Source: Sabulitectum sp964571965 (GTDB lineage: Bacteria > Fermentibacterota > Fermentibacteria > Fermentibacterales > JCC-6). From it: a DNA stretch of 64,000 nt. Shown one piece after another: positions 34,835 through 43,467 of the stretch. The translations under genes were made by a program, and so were the position numbers. The stretch is taken from the NCBI GenBank assembly GCA_964571965.1, contig CAZNFQ010000001.1:1-64000 (forward strand), in the 5' to 3' direction. Below the pieces are notes generated by a model. That model had not been told where the DNA came from and searched no databases. It was given only the letters and a program-made list of their open reading frames with translations. Every line of letters starts with the position of its first letter. Position 1 is the first letter of the stretch.

Positions 34835-37383
34835 ACACTCCGATGATGAAACAGTATCTGAAAATAAAGGAAGAACATCCTGATTCTGTGCTTCTATTCA
34901 GAATGGGTGATTTCTATGAAACCTTCCTGGACGATGCGAAGAAAGTTTCATCCATTCTGGGTATTGCCCTTACTGCAAGACAGAAAGGCAGCGACAAAGG
35001 TTCTGGAATACCTCTGGCAGGTTTTCCGCACCATGCCCTGGATGGATATCTGACCAGACTGGTTAAGTCAGGATGCAGGGTGGCAATATGTGAACAGACT
35101 GAAGATCCCAGGAAAGCATCAGGTCTGGTCAGACGCGATGTGGTGGAAATAGTTACTCCCGGTACCCTGGTGAGCGGTTCCGCGCTGGATGAAAGGTCAG
35201 AAGCCCTTCTTGCCTCGGTGAACAGAATCGGCGGCAGGGCAGGCATAGTGATCTGCGATCTTTCCACAGGGGATATAAGGGCAGCTTCAGTGGCTTCGAA
35301 GGATCTTAAGGATGAGCTGGCACGGCAGAACCCCAGGGAAGTTCTGGTGCCGGACACTCTGGAGTTCAACCCTCCGGAGGGCTGCGAAGCTACCATTCTG
35401 GATTCCTGGAAATTCGATCCCTCTTCCGGTGAGAGGGAAACGGTTCACTTCTTCGGTCTGGCGGCTCCCGACGGTTTCGGGATCAGCGGCATGCCCGAGG
35501 TTATCTCCTCCCTTGGGGCACTGCTCTCATACATCGGCCACACAAAACCCTCCGGTGTCTCACATCTGGAGTTCAGGGGTCTTTACAGTCACAACGAGAA
35601 CCTGATAGTGGACAGAACCAGTTCACGGGCACTGGGAATAGTTGATTCCCCTCCGGGTGAAGAGGAAGCGGTGCTGGCACTGAGAACAGACAGTACCGTC
35701 ACTGCAGGCGGCGGCAGACTGTGGAGAAACTGGCTCAACTCTCCTCCCGTTAACCCCGATACGATAAACGAAAGGCACTCTGCAGTTGAAGACCTTCTGC
35801 TCTCAGGCGAATATCACCGCATAAGAGGTCTGCTCGGAGAGATCACCGACCTGGAGCGGCAGGGGGGAAAGCTGGGCACCCTCAGGGCTGGTCCAAGGGA
35901 TCTCAAATCCATAGAGAAAACCGCAAGACTTCTGCCTGACATATTCGGCATTCTTTCAGAAAGCAGCTCATCACTTCTTAGAGATCTCGCCGCCACGAAT
36001 CCTCTGGAGGATGTGGCTGAAAGAATAGGCAGAACCCTTGCAGATGATCCTCCTGCACGAATTGCTGACGGCGGTTTCGTGAGGAAAGGTTTTTCAAGTG
36101 AGCTGGACTCCCTCAGGGAGATAAAGAGCGGAGGACGCCGGTGCATGGAAAAGATGGTTGCCGCAGAGCAGAGCTCCACCGGCATCAGCAGGATGACTCT
36201 GGGCTTCAACAGGGTATTCGGGTACTACATTGAGGTTTCAAAATCATCTGTGGACAGGGTTCCGGAACATTACATAAGGAAACAGACCCTTGTGGGCGGC
36301 GAACGTTACATCACTCCGGAACTGAAGGAAATGGAACAGAGGATACTGAACGCTAACGAGGAGATAGCCTTACTGGAGGGGGAGATATTCAATGAACTCC
36401 TTCATGATACCGCAGAGGCTGTTCACAGAATAAAGGAGGCTGGAAGGGCACTTTCTGCAGCTGATGTACTCTGCTCACTGGCCCATATTGCAGGCAGCCG
36501 AGGCTGGATACGTCCCGAGGTTTCACACAGGCCGGGGCTTTTCATAGAAGAGGGAAAGCATCCTGTGCTGGAAGATCTTCTTCCCGCCGGCGAATGCGTT
36601 CCCAACTCCATTCTCCTCTCTCCTGAAAGGCGCATACTTCTTGTTACAGGACCGAATATGGCAGGAAAGTCCACCTATCTGAGACAGGCTGCCCTTCTGG
36701 TCATACTTGCCCAGAGCGGATCTTTCGTTCCCGCTTCCAGAATGGCTTTCAGCCCGGTTGACAGGATTTATACAAGGATAGGTTCGGCGGACAGACTTTC
36801 CAGAGGACAGTCCACCTTCCTGGTGGAGATGGCCGAGGCGGCTTCGCTTCTGAACGGAAGCACAGAGAGAAGCCTTGCCATACTGGACGAGATCGGAAGG
36901 GGGACCAGCACATATGACGGTCTTTCCATAGCATGGTCCATGATCGAATATCTTCACGATAATCCGGAGCACAGACCAATGGTTCTCTTCGCCACCCATT
37001 ACCATGAACTCACTTCCCTTGCAGCAAGACTTCCCCTTTGCGACAACGCCAATGTCAAAGTGAGGGAGACCGGCAGGAAGATATCATTCCTCTACACCGT
37101 GGAACCCGGGGCTGCAGACAGGTCCTACGGAATTCATGTGGCGTCAATGGCCGGTGTTCCTTCGCAGGTGGTCAAAAGGGCGGAAAGGGTTCTGGCTGAC
37201 CTGGAAAAGGGAAGACACATGCTTCCCGCAGGAGGCAGTGGTGAGAACGGGCAGATGAGCCTTCCACTTTCGAACCCCGAGCACCCGGTGCTCGAGGAAA
37301 TCCGAAGCATCGAACCCGATGCCCTAACGCCCAAAAAAGCACTGGACCTGATCTATGCCCTGAAGGACAGACTTGACTCATGA
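34774..37383 (+). CDS. mutS: DNA mismatch repair protein MutS
   Basis: An 869-aa MutS of normal length. The mismatch-recognition Phe-x-Glu is in GDFYET (about 47-49), the core and clamp domains follow, and the ATPase has Walker A GPNMAGKST at 626-634, Walker B with DEIGRGTSTYDG, and a helix-turn-helix dimer end. It recognises base mismatches and small loops. GTG 34774 has AAGGTGA six bases upstream, giving a 61-base overlap with the GT9 gene; ATG 34831 is an alternative without a good ribosome site. mutL is not in the window. Confidence 0.96.
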   Translation: MQEKTHSKTDVSGGALPDAMNTPMMKQYLKIKEEHPDSVLLFRMGDFYETFLDDAKKVSSILGIALTARQKGSDKGSGIPLAGFPHHALDGYLTRLVKSGCRVAICEQTEDPRKASGLVRRDVVEIVTPGTLVSGSALDERSEALLASVNRIGGRAGIVICDLSTGDIRAASVASKDLKDELARQNPREVLVPDTLEFNPPEGCEATILDSWKFDPSSGERETVHFFGLAAPDGFGISGMPEVISSLGALLSYIGHTKPSGVSHLEFRGLYSHNENLIVDRTSSRALGIVDSPPGEEEAVLALRTDSTVTAGGGRLWRNWLNSPPVNPDTINERHSAVEDLLLSGEYHRIRGLLGEITDLERQGGKLGTLRAGPRDLKSIEKTARLLPDIFGILSESSSSLLRDLAATNPLEDVAERIGRTLADDPPARIADGGFVRKGFSSELDSLREIKSGGRRCMEKMVAAEQSSTGISRMTLGFNRVFGYYIEVSKSSVDRVPEHYIRKQTLVGGERYITPELKEMEQRILNANEEIALLEGEIFNELLHDTAEAVHRIKEAGRALSAADVLCSLAHIAGSRGWIRPEVSHRPGLFIEEGKHPVLEDLLPAGECVPNSILLSPERRILLVTGPNMAGKSTYLRQAALLVILAQSGSFVPASRMAFSPVDRIYTRIGSADRLSRGQSTFLVEMAEAASLLNGSTERSLAILDEIGRGTSTYDGLSIAWSMIEYLHDNPEHRPMVLFATHYHELTSLAARLPLCDNANVKVRETGRKISFLYTVEPGAADRSYGIHVASMAGVPSQVVKRAERVLADLEKGRHMLPAGGSGENGQMSLPLSNPEHPVLEEIRSIEPDALTPKKALDLIYALKDRLDS

Positions 37384-37401
37384 AACGGGTCATGAAATAA
37401 T
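37373..37401 (+). promoter_or_regulatory. Sigma70-type promoter of the UGA-interrupted propeller gene
   Basis: TTGACT (37373-37378), 17 bases, AATAAT (37396-37401); each element matches five of six consensus bases. The -35 lies inside the last codons of mutS. The start would be about 25 bases before ATG 37434. Confidence 0.6.
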
Positions 37402-37433
37402 ACCTCGTAAAACATACTCTTTTGGGGGATTTT

Positions 37434-38444
37434 ATGAAACACATTTTCTTCCTTGTACTTCTGGCTCCAGCGGCATTCTGCGGGTCCGTTGTGCAGACCT
37501 TCGACGCCCCGGATACCGGAATAACCGGTCTGGCATGGGGGGACGGCGTTCTCTGGGCGGTGGACGGAACCACCCAGTACATCTATGGTATCGATCCTGA
37601 TAACGGCAATGTCACCACCTCATTCTACGTAACTGACCAGACATCCACCTATAACCCCGTTGCAGGCGGTCTTGCCTACGGAAACAATACCATCTACCTC
37701 GCCATGCACAGCGGAACCCAGTACGGTAAAATGTACAAGTACGACGCTTCAGGTTCATTTCTGGGAATGTTCGACGTATACTGTTGAGGCGGTACCGTAA
37801 GCTCGTCGGTGACGGGCGCAGCCTTCAACGGATCCACTATTTATGCCTTCGGTAATATCTACGGCAGCACCACTCAGTTCTCAGTTCACAAATACACAAC
37901 ATCCGGTTCATCATCGGGACAGTACATGAATCAGCTGGATTTTCCCGGTCTTCAGCCTGCGGTCTACGACATAGCCTACTCTGCCAGCGGAATGTGGGTT
38001 GCAAGGGATGAATCCGACAGCCCCATACTCAGGTACAACACCAGCGGAGCGGTTACCGGATATGTCATGGGTACCGATGTTCCCGCAGCCGCCGGGCTGG
38101 CAGTGGACGATGACGGGTATCTATGGGTAAGCGATCCTGATAATGACAAGATCTACAAGGTTGATACCACCACCTCCATAGACGAAAATACAGCCGGGGT
38201 ATCTGCCGCAAGGACCATTCTTCCAGGTGCGAATCCCTTCAGTTCACTTACCGTTGTAAGTGTGCAGGGCTTCAACGGGGGAGCATACGCAGAACTCTTC
38301 GATACCACAGGCAGAAGAGTACAGTCGGGCTCCGTTCAGGATGGTTCATTCACGGTGAACGGCAGCCTTCTGCCCGCCGGCACCTACATTCTAAGAATAT
38401 CCGATTCAACGGGCTCTTCATCGGTAAGGCTCTGTAAATACTAA
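37434..38444 (+). CDS. Secreted beta-propeller with sorting domain and in-frame UGA (selenocysteine or nonsense)
   Basis: The reading frame is 336 codons with one internal TGA at 37785-37787. Before it: a signal peptide (FFLVLLAPAAFCG) and propeller blades to ...MFDVYC. After it, in the same frame without a gap: GGTVSSSVTG, more blades (GLAVDDDGYLWVSDPDNDKIYKVD), and a sorting domain (DTTGRRVQ, LLPAGTYILRI). Codon use and protein quality do not change across the TGA. A hairpin follows (see next entry). Options: selenocysteine insertion (giving a Cys-Sec pair), a one-base nonsense change of TGG (Trp), or a sequencing error. ATG 37434 has GGGGGA five bases upstream. Confidence 0.7.
37785..37823 (+). 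promoter_or_regulatory. SECIS-like stem-loop next to the in-frame UGA
   Basis: GCTCGTC (37801-37807) pairs with GACGGGC (37811-37817) over seven bases with one G-U pair, leaving the loop GGT. The loop begins 20 bases after UGA, inside the 16-37 base window of bacterial SECIS elements, and starts with G as those do. GGC (37788-37790) can pair with GCC (37821-37823) as a lower stem next to the UGA. Read by eye, not folded by program. Confidence 0.35.
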
Positions 38445-38451
38445 GAGAAAA

Positions 38452-38488
38452 GGGGGAAAGGGTGTAAAAGCCTTTTCCCTCTCTATTT
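38452..38488 (+). terminator. Imperfect terminator-like hairpin
   Basis: GGGGGAAAGG (38452-38461) can pair with CCTTTTCCCT (38471-38480) with one bulged T; loop GTGTAAAAG; only a short T-containing tail (CTCTATTTG) follows. It probably ends the propeller transcript but is not a strong terminator. Confidence 0.45.
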
Positions 38489-38508
38489 GCACAAAAGGTA
38501 AACAGGTG

Positions 38509-38537
38509 TTTACATTGCCTCCTGAATCACATATAAT
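38509..38537 (+). promoter_or_regulatory. Near-consensus sigma70-type promoter with very short leader
   Basis: TTTACA (38509-38514), 17 bases, TATAAT (38532-38537). The expected start, about 38544, lies in the AGGAGGTGA ribosome site, giving a leader of only about 13 bases before ATG 38557. Confidence 0.75.
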
Positions 38538-38556
38538 GCTTCAGGAGGTGAAAGAA

Positions 38557-38922
38557 ATGAAAGAGAAATACAGAATCGAATCAGAAACTGGAACGGTACA
38601 GGTGCCGGTGGTCTGGGCTTCGCTCAGGGGCCCCCTGGGAAGCAGAAGGGCAGGGCTCATTGCCTGTGCGGATAACGAGGAGGTAAGGGAGATCCTATCT
38701 TCGGGAATGCTGTACATCCACGGCTCCCCTTTACAGGGGAAAACCCTCTTCAGAGTTGAGAGCTGCCGCAGGGCCAGAATTCCCGGATGCATGTTCATAT
38801 CGGCAATAGAAGCCGTAGATCCGCTAAGGTGCCGCGAGAATGACATACTGCGGGAGATTCGTTCCATTCTTGAACTTGGGTCATGCGAAGACACTGAATA
38901 TCCCTGCAGTCAAGCTTGCTGA
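38557..38922 (+). CDS. Small protein of unknown function
   Basis: A 121-aa soluble protein without signal peptide or membrane helix; I do not recognise the family. It has a mixed strand-helix pattern, a central hydrophobic strand pair (RAGLIACAD, GMLYIHG, CMFISAIEAVD) and six Cys, two of them in the last seven residues. The start is fixed by AGGAGGTGA five bases before ATG 38557. A near-consensus promoter drives it alone, so it is likely well expressed. A PilZ-like fold was considered but its Arg motif is not evident. Confidence 0.7.
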   Translation: MKEKYRIESETGTVQVPVVWASLRGPLGSRRAGLIACADNEEVREILSSGMLYIHGSPLQGKTLFRVESCRRARIPGCMFISAIEAVDPLRCRENDILREIRSILELGSCEDTEYPCSQAC

Positions 38923-39004
38923 AGCCCCCCGGAGGTTGGAAAAAAACTCACGAGCGCTAATATTCCCCTGTTAACACGGTTTTCTCTTTTCTGGGGAGTG
39001 TGCC

Positions 39005-39742
39005 ATCAAACAGGAAGGTATAAGCCTTTTCCTCCCGGCGTTCAACGAGGAGGAAAACGTTGAATTCATGGTTAATTCTGCCGCCTCCGTTCTGGAAGAC
39101 ATTACCGGCGGCAGGTGGGAGATCATAATCGTAGACGACGGCTCAACTGATTCCACCGCAGCCATAGCAGAAAAACTTTCCAAGACAGATTCACGGGTAA
39201 GGCTTGTTTCGCATGGCTGCAACAAAGGTTTCGGCCGTGCCGTTCGTACTGGAATTGAATCTTCCGGAATGGAGTGGATCTTCTACACCGATTGCGACGG
39301 CCAGTTCGACCTTCAGGAACTGTCCCTTCTATGGCGGGAAAGGAACAGGGCTGATATCATATCCGGGTTCAGAAGAAAACGTAAGGATCCGGGCATGAGG
39401 CTTTTTTACTCCCTTATGTGGAACACACTGACAACCATGCTGTTTCTAAGATCCTTCAGGGATGTGGACGCTTCTTTCAAACTCTACCGCGCATCGATAT
39501 TCCAGAGGATCAAACCCCGGTCCACCTGCGGAGTCATTGATTTCGAGATACTCACACTGGCAAGGGACATGGGCTACAGAGTACTGCAGATTCCTGTTTC
39601 CCATTACCCCAGGCGGGCTGGAACCGTGTCATTCGAGTCAGTTCGCACCGGCTTCATAGCCTGGGTAAGGATCCGTCCAATACTGGAAATGTTCAGCCAG
39701 CTCATGGCATTCCGCAGAAGAACATGGAAGGGCGAGGTATAG
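39005..39742 (+). CDS. Glycosyltransferase family 2, dolichyl-phosphate-sugar synthase-like
   Basis: A GT-A enzyme of about 245 aa. ISLFLPAFNEEENV (first strand), VDDGSTDST and TDCDGQFDLQE (metal-binding DxD region) are clear. It likely transfers a sugar from a nucleotide donor to polyprenyl phosphate. The first ATG (39068) would cut off the first strand and the NEEE motif. The frame is open upstream only to TAA 38972-38974, and it has no ATG, GTG or TTG there. GGGGAG at 38993-38998 points to ATC 39005 as start, giving M-KQEGISLF; this is unusual or reflects a base error. First gene of the glycan operon. Confidence 0.85.
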   Translation: MKQEGISLFLPAFNEEENVEFMVNSAASVLEDITGGRWEIIIVDDGSTDSTAAIAEKLSKTDSRVRLVSHGCNKGFGRAVRTGIESSGMEWIFYTDCDGQFDLQELSLLWRERNRADIISGFRRKRKDPGMRLFYSLMWNTLTTMLFLRSFRDVDASFKLYRASIFQRIKPRSTCGVIDFEILTLARDMGYRVLQIPVSHYPRRAGTVSFESVRTGFIAWVRIRPILEMFSQLMAFRRRTWKGEV

Positions 39743-39744
39743 CC

Positions 39745-40863
39745 ATGCAGGCTGTCCTTGTAACTCCTCTTCCTCCTCAGCCCACAGGTCTTGCCGACTA
39801 TGCCAGAAGGATCATTCATCTTACATCGGAACACGTTGAGTGGACAGCCGCTTATCCCGAGGGGGCAGAACCCATTCCTGAATGTCCCTGCAAGCCCATC
39901 GGTGAGCTTACCCACGAAGAACTCACTGGAACCCTTGTGTATCAGGCGGGTAATTCCCCCCACTGCACCCAGGTGCTGGATACTCTTCAGCGTTACCCGG
40001 GTAAAGTGCTCTTCCATGAGACGAACCTCCATCATGTGCTTAGACAGAGGGCCCACACCACCGGCAACTGGAAAGAATACGAGGAGCATATACGAACTGA
40101 TTACGGCTCAAGGACCGCTCATGTGCTCAAAACAATGGGTAGGAAAGCACAAAGCCTTCCGGAGTACGACATGAGACTTAGAAATTTCCCCCTTATTGGA
40201 AAACTGGGGGAATCCGCCACAGCCATTGCAGTTCTAAGTGATACGGCCAGAATGCAGCTGGAGAAACTCTATCCGGAAAGAAATATAAGAAGAATGGGTT
40301 TCCTTGCTGATTTTCTTGACAGGGTGGAACCGCCTGTAACTGACTACCGGGGTACTGTCATAGGGATAGCAGGCACGTTCCACTACGGCAGGAACTGGGA
40401 GGCAATGTCCGAAGCTGTGGCAGAACTGCGCAAAACAAGGGATTGCAGGCTTCTTGCAGCAGGGGCCGGCTGGCCTCACACAGGGCTTGAATGGATCAGG
40501 GTCACTGGAAGGCTGCCTGATCATCAGTTCAGAAGACAGATAGAACTTTTCGATATTGCACTGGACCTCAGACACGACACATGCAGCGAAACCAGCGGTT
40601 CAATGATGGACATACTCAGAAGCGGGAAGCCTGCTGTCATATCGGATCACGGAAGCTTCAGGGACCTTCCCGCCGATGCTGTGCTGAGAATTCCCCACGA
40701 ATCAGGTGCCCTCGGCGCCTTCGCGGCAATGGAGTACCTGCTGGACAATCCGGACATGGCTCTATCCATGGGGAAGAAAGCGGCGGCTTACTTCGCCAGT
40801 GTAAGCGACAGGGAAAAGTGCCTTGCCCAGTGGATGGATTTCCTGGGAGCAGGCAGGGAATGA
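39745..40863 (+). CDS. Glycosyltransferase (GT4-like, GT-B fold)
   Basis: A 372-aa enzyme. The C-terminal half shows the donor-binding layout of GT4 enzymes (GIAGTFHYGRNW, LLAAGAGWP, VTGRLPDHQF, SGSMMDILRSGKPAV), although the usual EX7E is altered. The N-terminus (TPLPPQPTGLADYARR) is typical of polysaccharide glycosyltransferases. ATG 39745 begins two bases after the preceding stop, with GCGAGG upstream. It overlaps the next gene by four bases. It belongs to the nine-gene glycan unit at 39005-49402. Confidence 0.82.
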   Translation: MQAVLVTPLPPQPTGLADYARRIIHLTSEHVEWTAAYPEGAEPIPECPCKPIGELTHEELTGTLVYQAGNSPHCTQVLDTLQRYPGKVLFHETNLHHVLRQRAHTTGNWKEYEEHIRTDYGSRTAHVLKTMGRKAQSLPEYDMRLRNFPLIGKLGESATAIAVLSDTARMQLEKLYPERNIRRMGFLADFLDRVEPPVTDYRGTVIGIAGTFHYGRNWEAMSEAVAELRKTRDCRLLAAGAGWPHTGLEWIRVTGRLPDHQFRRQIELFDIALDLRHDTCSETSGSMMDILRSGKPAVISDHGSFRDLPADAVLRIPHESGALGAFAAMEYLLDNPDMALSMGKKAAAYFASVSDREKCLAQWMDFLGAGRE

Positions 40864-42404
40864 GCACACGGATACTTCTCTCTGCTGCTCTGGCTGCACT
40901 GGCACTTCCCTGGATAATATCCGCATTTGCAGCGGGTACCGTGGGAATGTACGCCGATCCCAGGCATGTTCTTTTCCAGGGCGACAGCGACGTTTACGAC
41001 TGCATATGGCATTTCAGGTGGATGGAGGACACATCGGCACAGGGCAGCGATCCAAGGTCATACAACGGCAGAACCCTTGCCTGGAACAACATGGGATGGC
41101 CCGACCTGTTCCTTGCTTCCATTTTTGGCTGGGGCTACGATACCTCCCTTCTGCTGGGTACGCTTTTCACGGCCCTTGCAGGCTACGTATTCGCCCGTTC
41201 ATGGGGGCTTGGGAGGAACGGCTCTATCCTGGCCGCCCTCATACTTGCATGGATGCCGGTACGAACCATAAGGATGTACCAGCATTATCCTCTGGCCTCC
41301 ACAGGTTACGTTCTCATTTCCCTTGCGATGATCCGCAGAACTCTGCTGAAACCGGGGAAGGGGAATCTGATAACCGTATTCGTTTTTTCAGCCCTTGCCA
41401 CCGCGGAAAGCCTTCAGCACGGCCTGACCATCGCCCTGGGCTGGCTGGTTACCGTGTTTCTTTCAGGCAGAAGAGGTTTAAAAAACACACTTCTGTCTGC
41501 GGCTCTTCCCGCAGCAGGCTGCATTGCCGGGGCTCTTTGGCTGTTTACCTCACCGGGGCTCACTGGCACCGATCCGGGGAAGTCATGGCAGGAGGCGGTT
41601 TTCTGGGGAGCGGAGATACAGTCCTACTTCCTTCCGTCGCTTCTTGGTCAGCCCGTTGTAACGGATTACATGCCCAATCCATTCGAAGGGGTTGTAACAC
41701 CGGGGCTGACCGTGCTGCTGCTTGGTCTTCTCTGGTGCATCAGGAACAGGAACTGGAAGGCTGTGATCGCGGCATTCTGCATTATGGTTCTATCAGTGGG
41801 GCCGCTGTTCAAGTTCCAGGGAATACCCACACCTGTGCCGCTTCCCTACATGCTCATTGCTAAAACCCCATGGCTGTCTGCTGCCAGGGCTCCTGCAAGG
41901 CTGGGTATCATCGTGGGGTTCATGGCAGCTCTGGGTGCAGGAGCTTTCATCGAGAAGAGGGGAAAGGTCATTGGCTGGATCCTTACCGGTCTTGTGCTTC
42001 TGGAGCTTACTCCCCTGACGCTTCAGAAGATCCACTCCGGAGTACCCTCATTCTATACTGAACGGACCACGAGCAGTCTTAGACTGGAAATACCCTCATC
42101 TGAGGCTATAAGAAGATATTCCCTCTTCGAGGCGGCAGACGGCGTTCCCAGAAGGGTGAAGTTCTTTGCCCGGGGGGGAGAGGACATGATGGAAGGAATT
42201 CCTGAGGGGCTGAGGTGGAACCCCTCTGAAATGCCACGGAGGGAAGATCTTTCTTCAACCGGAGCAGGGGAAGTCATTTACAACCGCTGGATGTTCCCGG
42301 AGGAAGAGAGGGCTCTCTACGATTCCTTATATGCCCCTATCTTCACCCGCAGCGAGAAGGGTGACAGCCTGTGGATATGGCGGAGCAGTGAGAACGGTTC
42401 TTGA
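40860..42404 (+). CDS. Polytopic membrane protein of the glycan cluster (GT-C/YfhO-like)
   Basis: A 514-aa protein with an N-terminal membrane helix, a charged periplasmic-type stretch (YADPRHVLFQGDSDVYDCIWHFRWMED) and about ten further hydrophobic helices, followed by a soluble C-terminal region of about 110 residues. The Asp-containing first loop and helix count resemble GT-C glycosyltransferases that use polyprenyl-phosphate sugars. ATG 40860 overlaps the previous stop (ATGA); a longer upstream frame lies inside the preceding glycosyltransferase. The donor is probably made by the GT2 at 39005, by inference. Confidence 0.75.
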   Translation: MSTRILLSAALAALALPWIISAFAAGTVGMYADPRHVLFQGDSDVYDCIWHFRWMEDTSAQGSDPRSYNGRTLAWNNMGWPDLFLASIFGWGYDTSLLLGTLFTALAGYVFARSWGLGRNGSILAALILAWMPVRTIRMYQHYPLASTGYVLISLAMIRRTLLKPGKGNLITVFVFSALATAESLQHGLTIALGWLVTVFLSGRRGLKNTLLSAALPAAGCIAGALWLFTSPGLTGTDPGKSWQEAVFWGAEIQSYFLPSLLGQPVVTDYMPNPFEGVVTPGLTVLLLGLLWCIRNRNWKAVIAAFCIMVLSVGPLFKFQGIPTPVPLPYMLIAKTPWLSAARAPARLGIIVGFMAALGAGAFIEKRGKVIGWILTGLVLLELTPLTLQKIHSGVPSFYTERTTSSLRLEIPSSEAIRRYSLFEAADGVPRRVKFFARGGEDMMEGIPEGLRWNPSEMPRREDLSSTGAGEVIYNRWMFPEEERALYDSLYAPIFTRSEKGDSLWIWRSSENGS

Positions 42405-43467
42405 TGTAACCCTGTGCGCTCACAGCGCCGGGGGAGTTGGAAGATGGATCAGAGGCCTTTCCATGGGTCTTTCTCTAAACTCTCCTCTTCACATATCCAT
42501 CGATCTTCCTGAAACACATCCCCTGAAACCCTGCCCGGTAACTGAAGCCGTTCCCGTTCCTTCTCCCGACTGGATGGCCATTCCGTTATTACGCAGGTTC
42601 ATGCTGAAGAAAGCAGGTCTGGAGAAGAGCAGAGCAGACAGGATCCGTTCGGTTACAGGAGTTCCTGAGATAATGCATCTGTCCGGGGTTCAGCCATACG
42701 GAGAGGGACAGAGGAAGGTTGTCACGTTCTTCGATGACACTCCCTGGACGGAACCGGAGAAGCACACCGCTGAAACCCTGTTCTACGCGGAAAGGCTCAG
42801 GAAGCTCATCGAAGAGGGAACGGCGGTTATGGCCATAAGCAGCTGGGCTGCTTCAAGGGCCATGGAATTGTTCCAAATACCTTCCGAGAGAATTGGATAT
42901 GTGGCTGGTGCCGCCGCCGATGTGTTCACACCTGGCGAACCGGATACTCTTGTGATGGAGGAATACGGACTGGAAAAGGACGGTTACCTGCTTCACGTGG
43001 GTAGTTTCGTTCCCAGAAAGAACATCCCCTTCCTTCTGGACTGTTTCCGGAAAGCACAGAAGAGGGGGCGCAAGCTGGTCCTGGCAGGTGCCGAGAAGTG
43101 GGGAGAGCAGCTGGAGACAGCGGATAAAGACATCGTGGTACTCGAGTCCATTTCCGACAATCTGCTTTTATCCCTTTACCGGGGGGCCGAGGTCCTTCTG
43201 GTTCCCAGCACCAGTGAAGGGCTTGGACTTCCTGTTCTGGAGGCTCTGGCCTGCGGTACGCCGGTCATTTCCTCAGACGGCGGGGCACTGAGGGAGACCG
43301 TATCGGATTCCGGTCTTCTGCTCCCGGTTAACGACACCGATGCCTGGATAGATGCCATAAGCAGCGGAGCATCCCGGGAACTGAAAACAAGGGCGGCAAA
43401 CGCACCCAGGAATACCTGGGAAAAAACAGGCGCAGAAGCACTCAGTTTCTACAGGAGTGTTTTGTGA
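42388..43467 (+). CDS. Glycosyltransferase family 4
   Basis: A 359-aa GT-B enzyme. The donor site shows HVGSFVPRKNIPFLL and the EX7E motif in STSEGLGLPVLEALACGTPV. The likely reaction is transfer of a hexose from a nucleotide-sugar to a growing glycan; the sugar is unknown. The start is GTG 42388, just after a GGCGGAG site and overlapping the membrane-protein gene by 17 bases. The next gene begins with a GTGA overlap. Confidence 0.9.
   Translation: MRTVLDVTLCAHSAGGVGRWIRGLSMGLSLNSPLHISIDLPETHPLKPCPVTEAVPVPSPDWMAIPLLRRFMLKKAGLEKSRADRIRSVTGVPEIMHLSGVQPYGEGQRKVVTFFDDTPWTEPEKHTAETLFYAERLRKLIEEGTAVMAISSWAASRAMELFQIPSERIGYVAGAAADVFTPGEPDTLVMEEYGLEKDGYLLHVGSFVPRKNIPFLLDCFRKAQKRGRKLVLAGAEKWGEQLETADKDIVVLESISDNLLLSLYRGAEVLLVPSTSEGLGLPVLEALACGTPVISSDGGALRETVSDSGLLLPVNDTDAWIDAISSGASRELKTRAANAPRNTWEKTGAEALSFYRSVL

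Noticed and set aside
37785..37787. Genome-wide reassignment of UGA (to Gly or Trp) as the cause of the in-frame TGA
   Set aside because: Many other genes in the window end in TGA with correct-length products (for example hydC, ptsH, hydrolase and HAD genes), so UGA is a normal stop here.
40823..41863. Long alternative + strand frame of about 346 codons inside the membrane-protein gene
   Set aside because: Its product is rich in Arg, Ser, Cys and His with no domain, while the overlapping frame gives a clear membrane protein with ATGA coupling.
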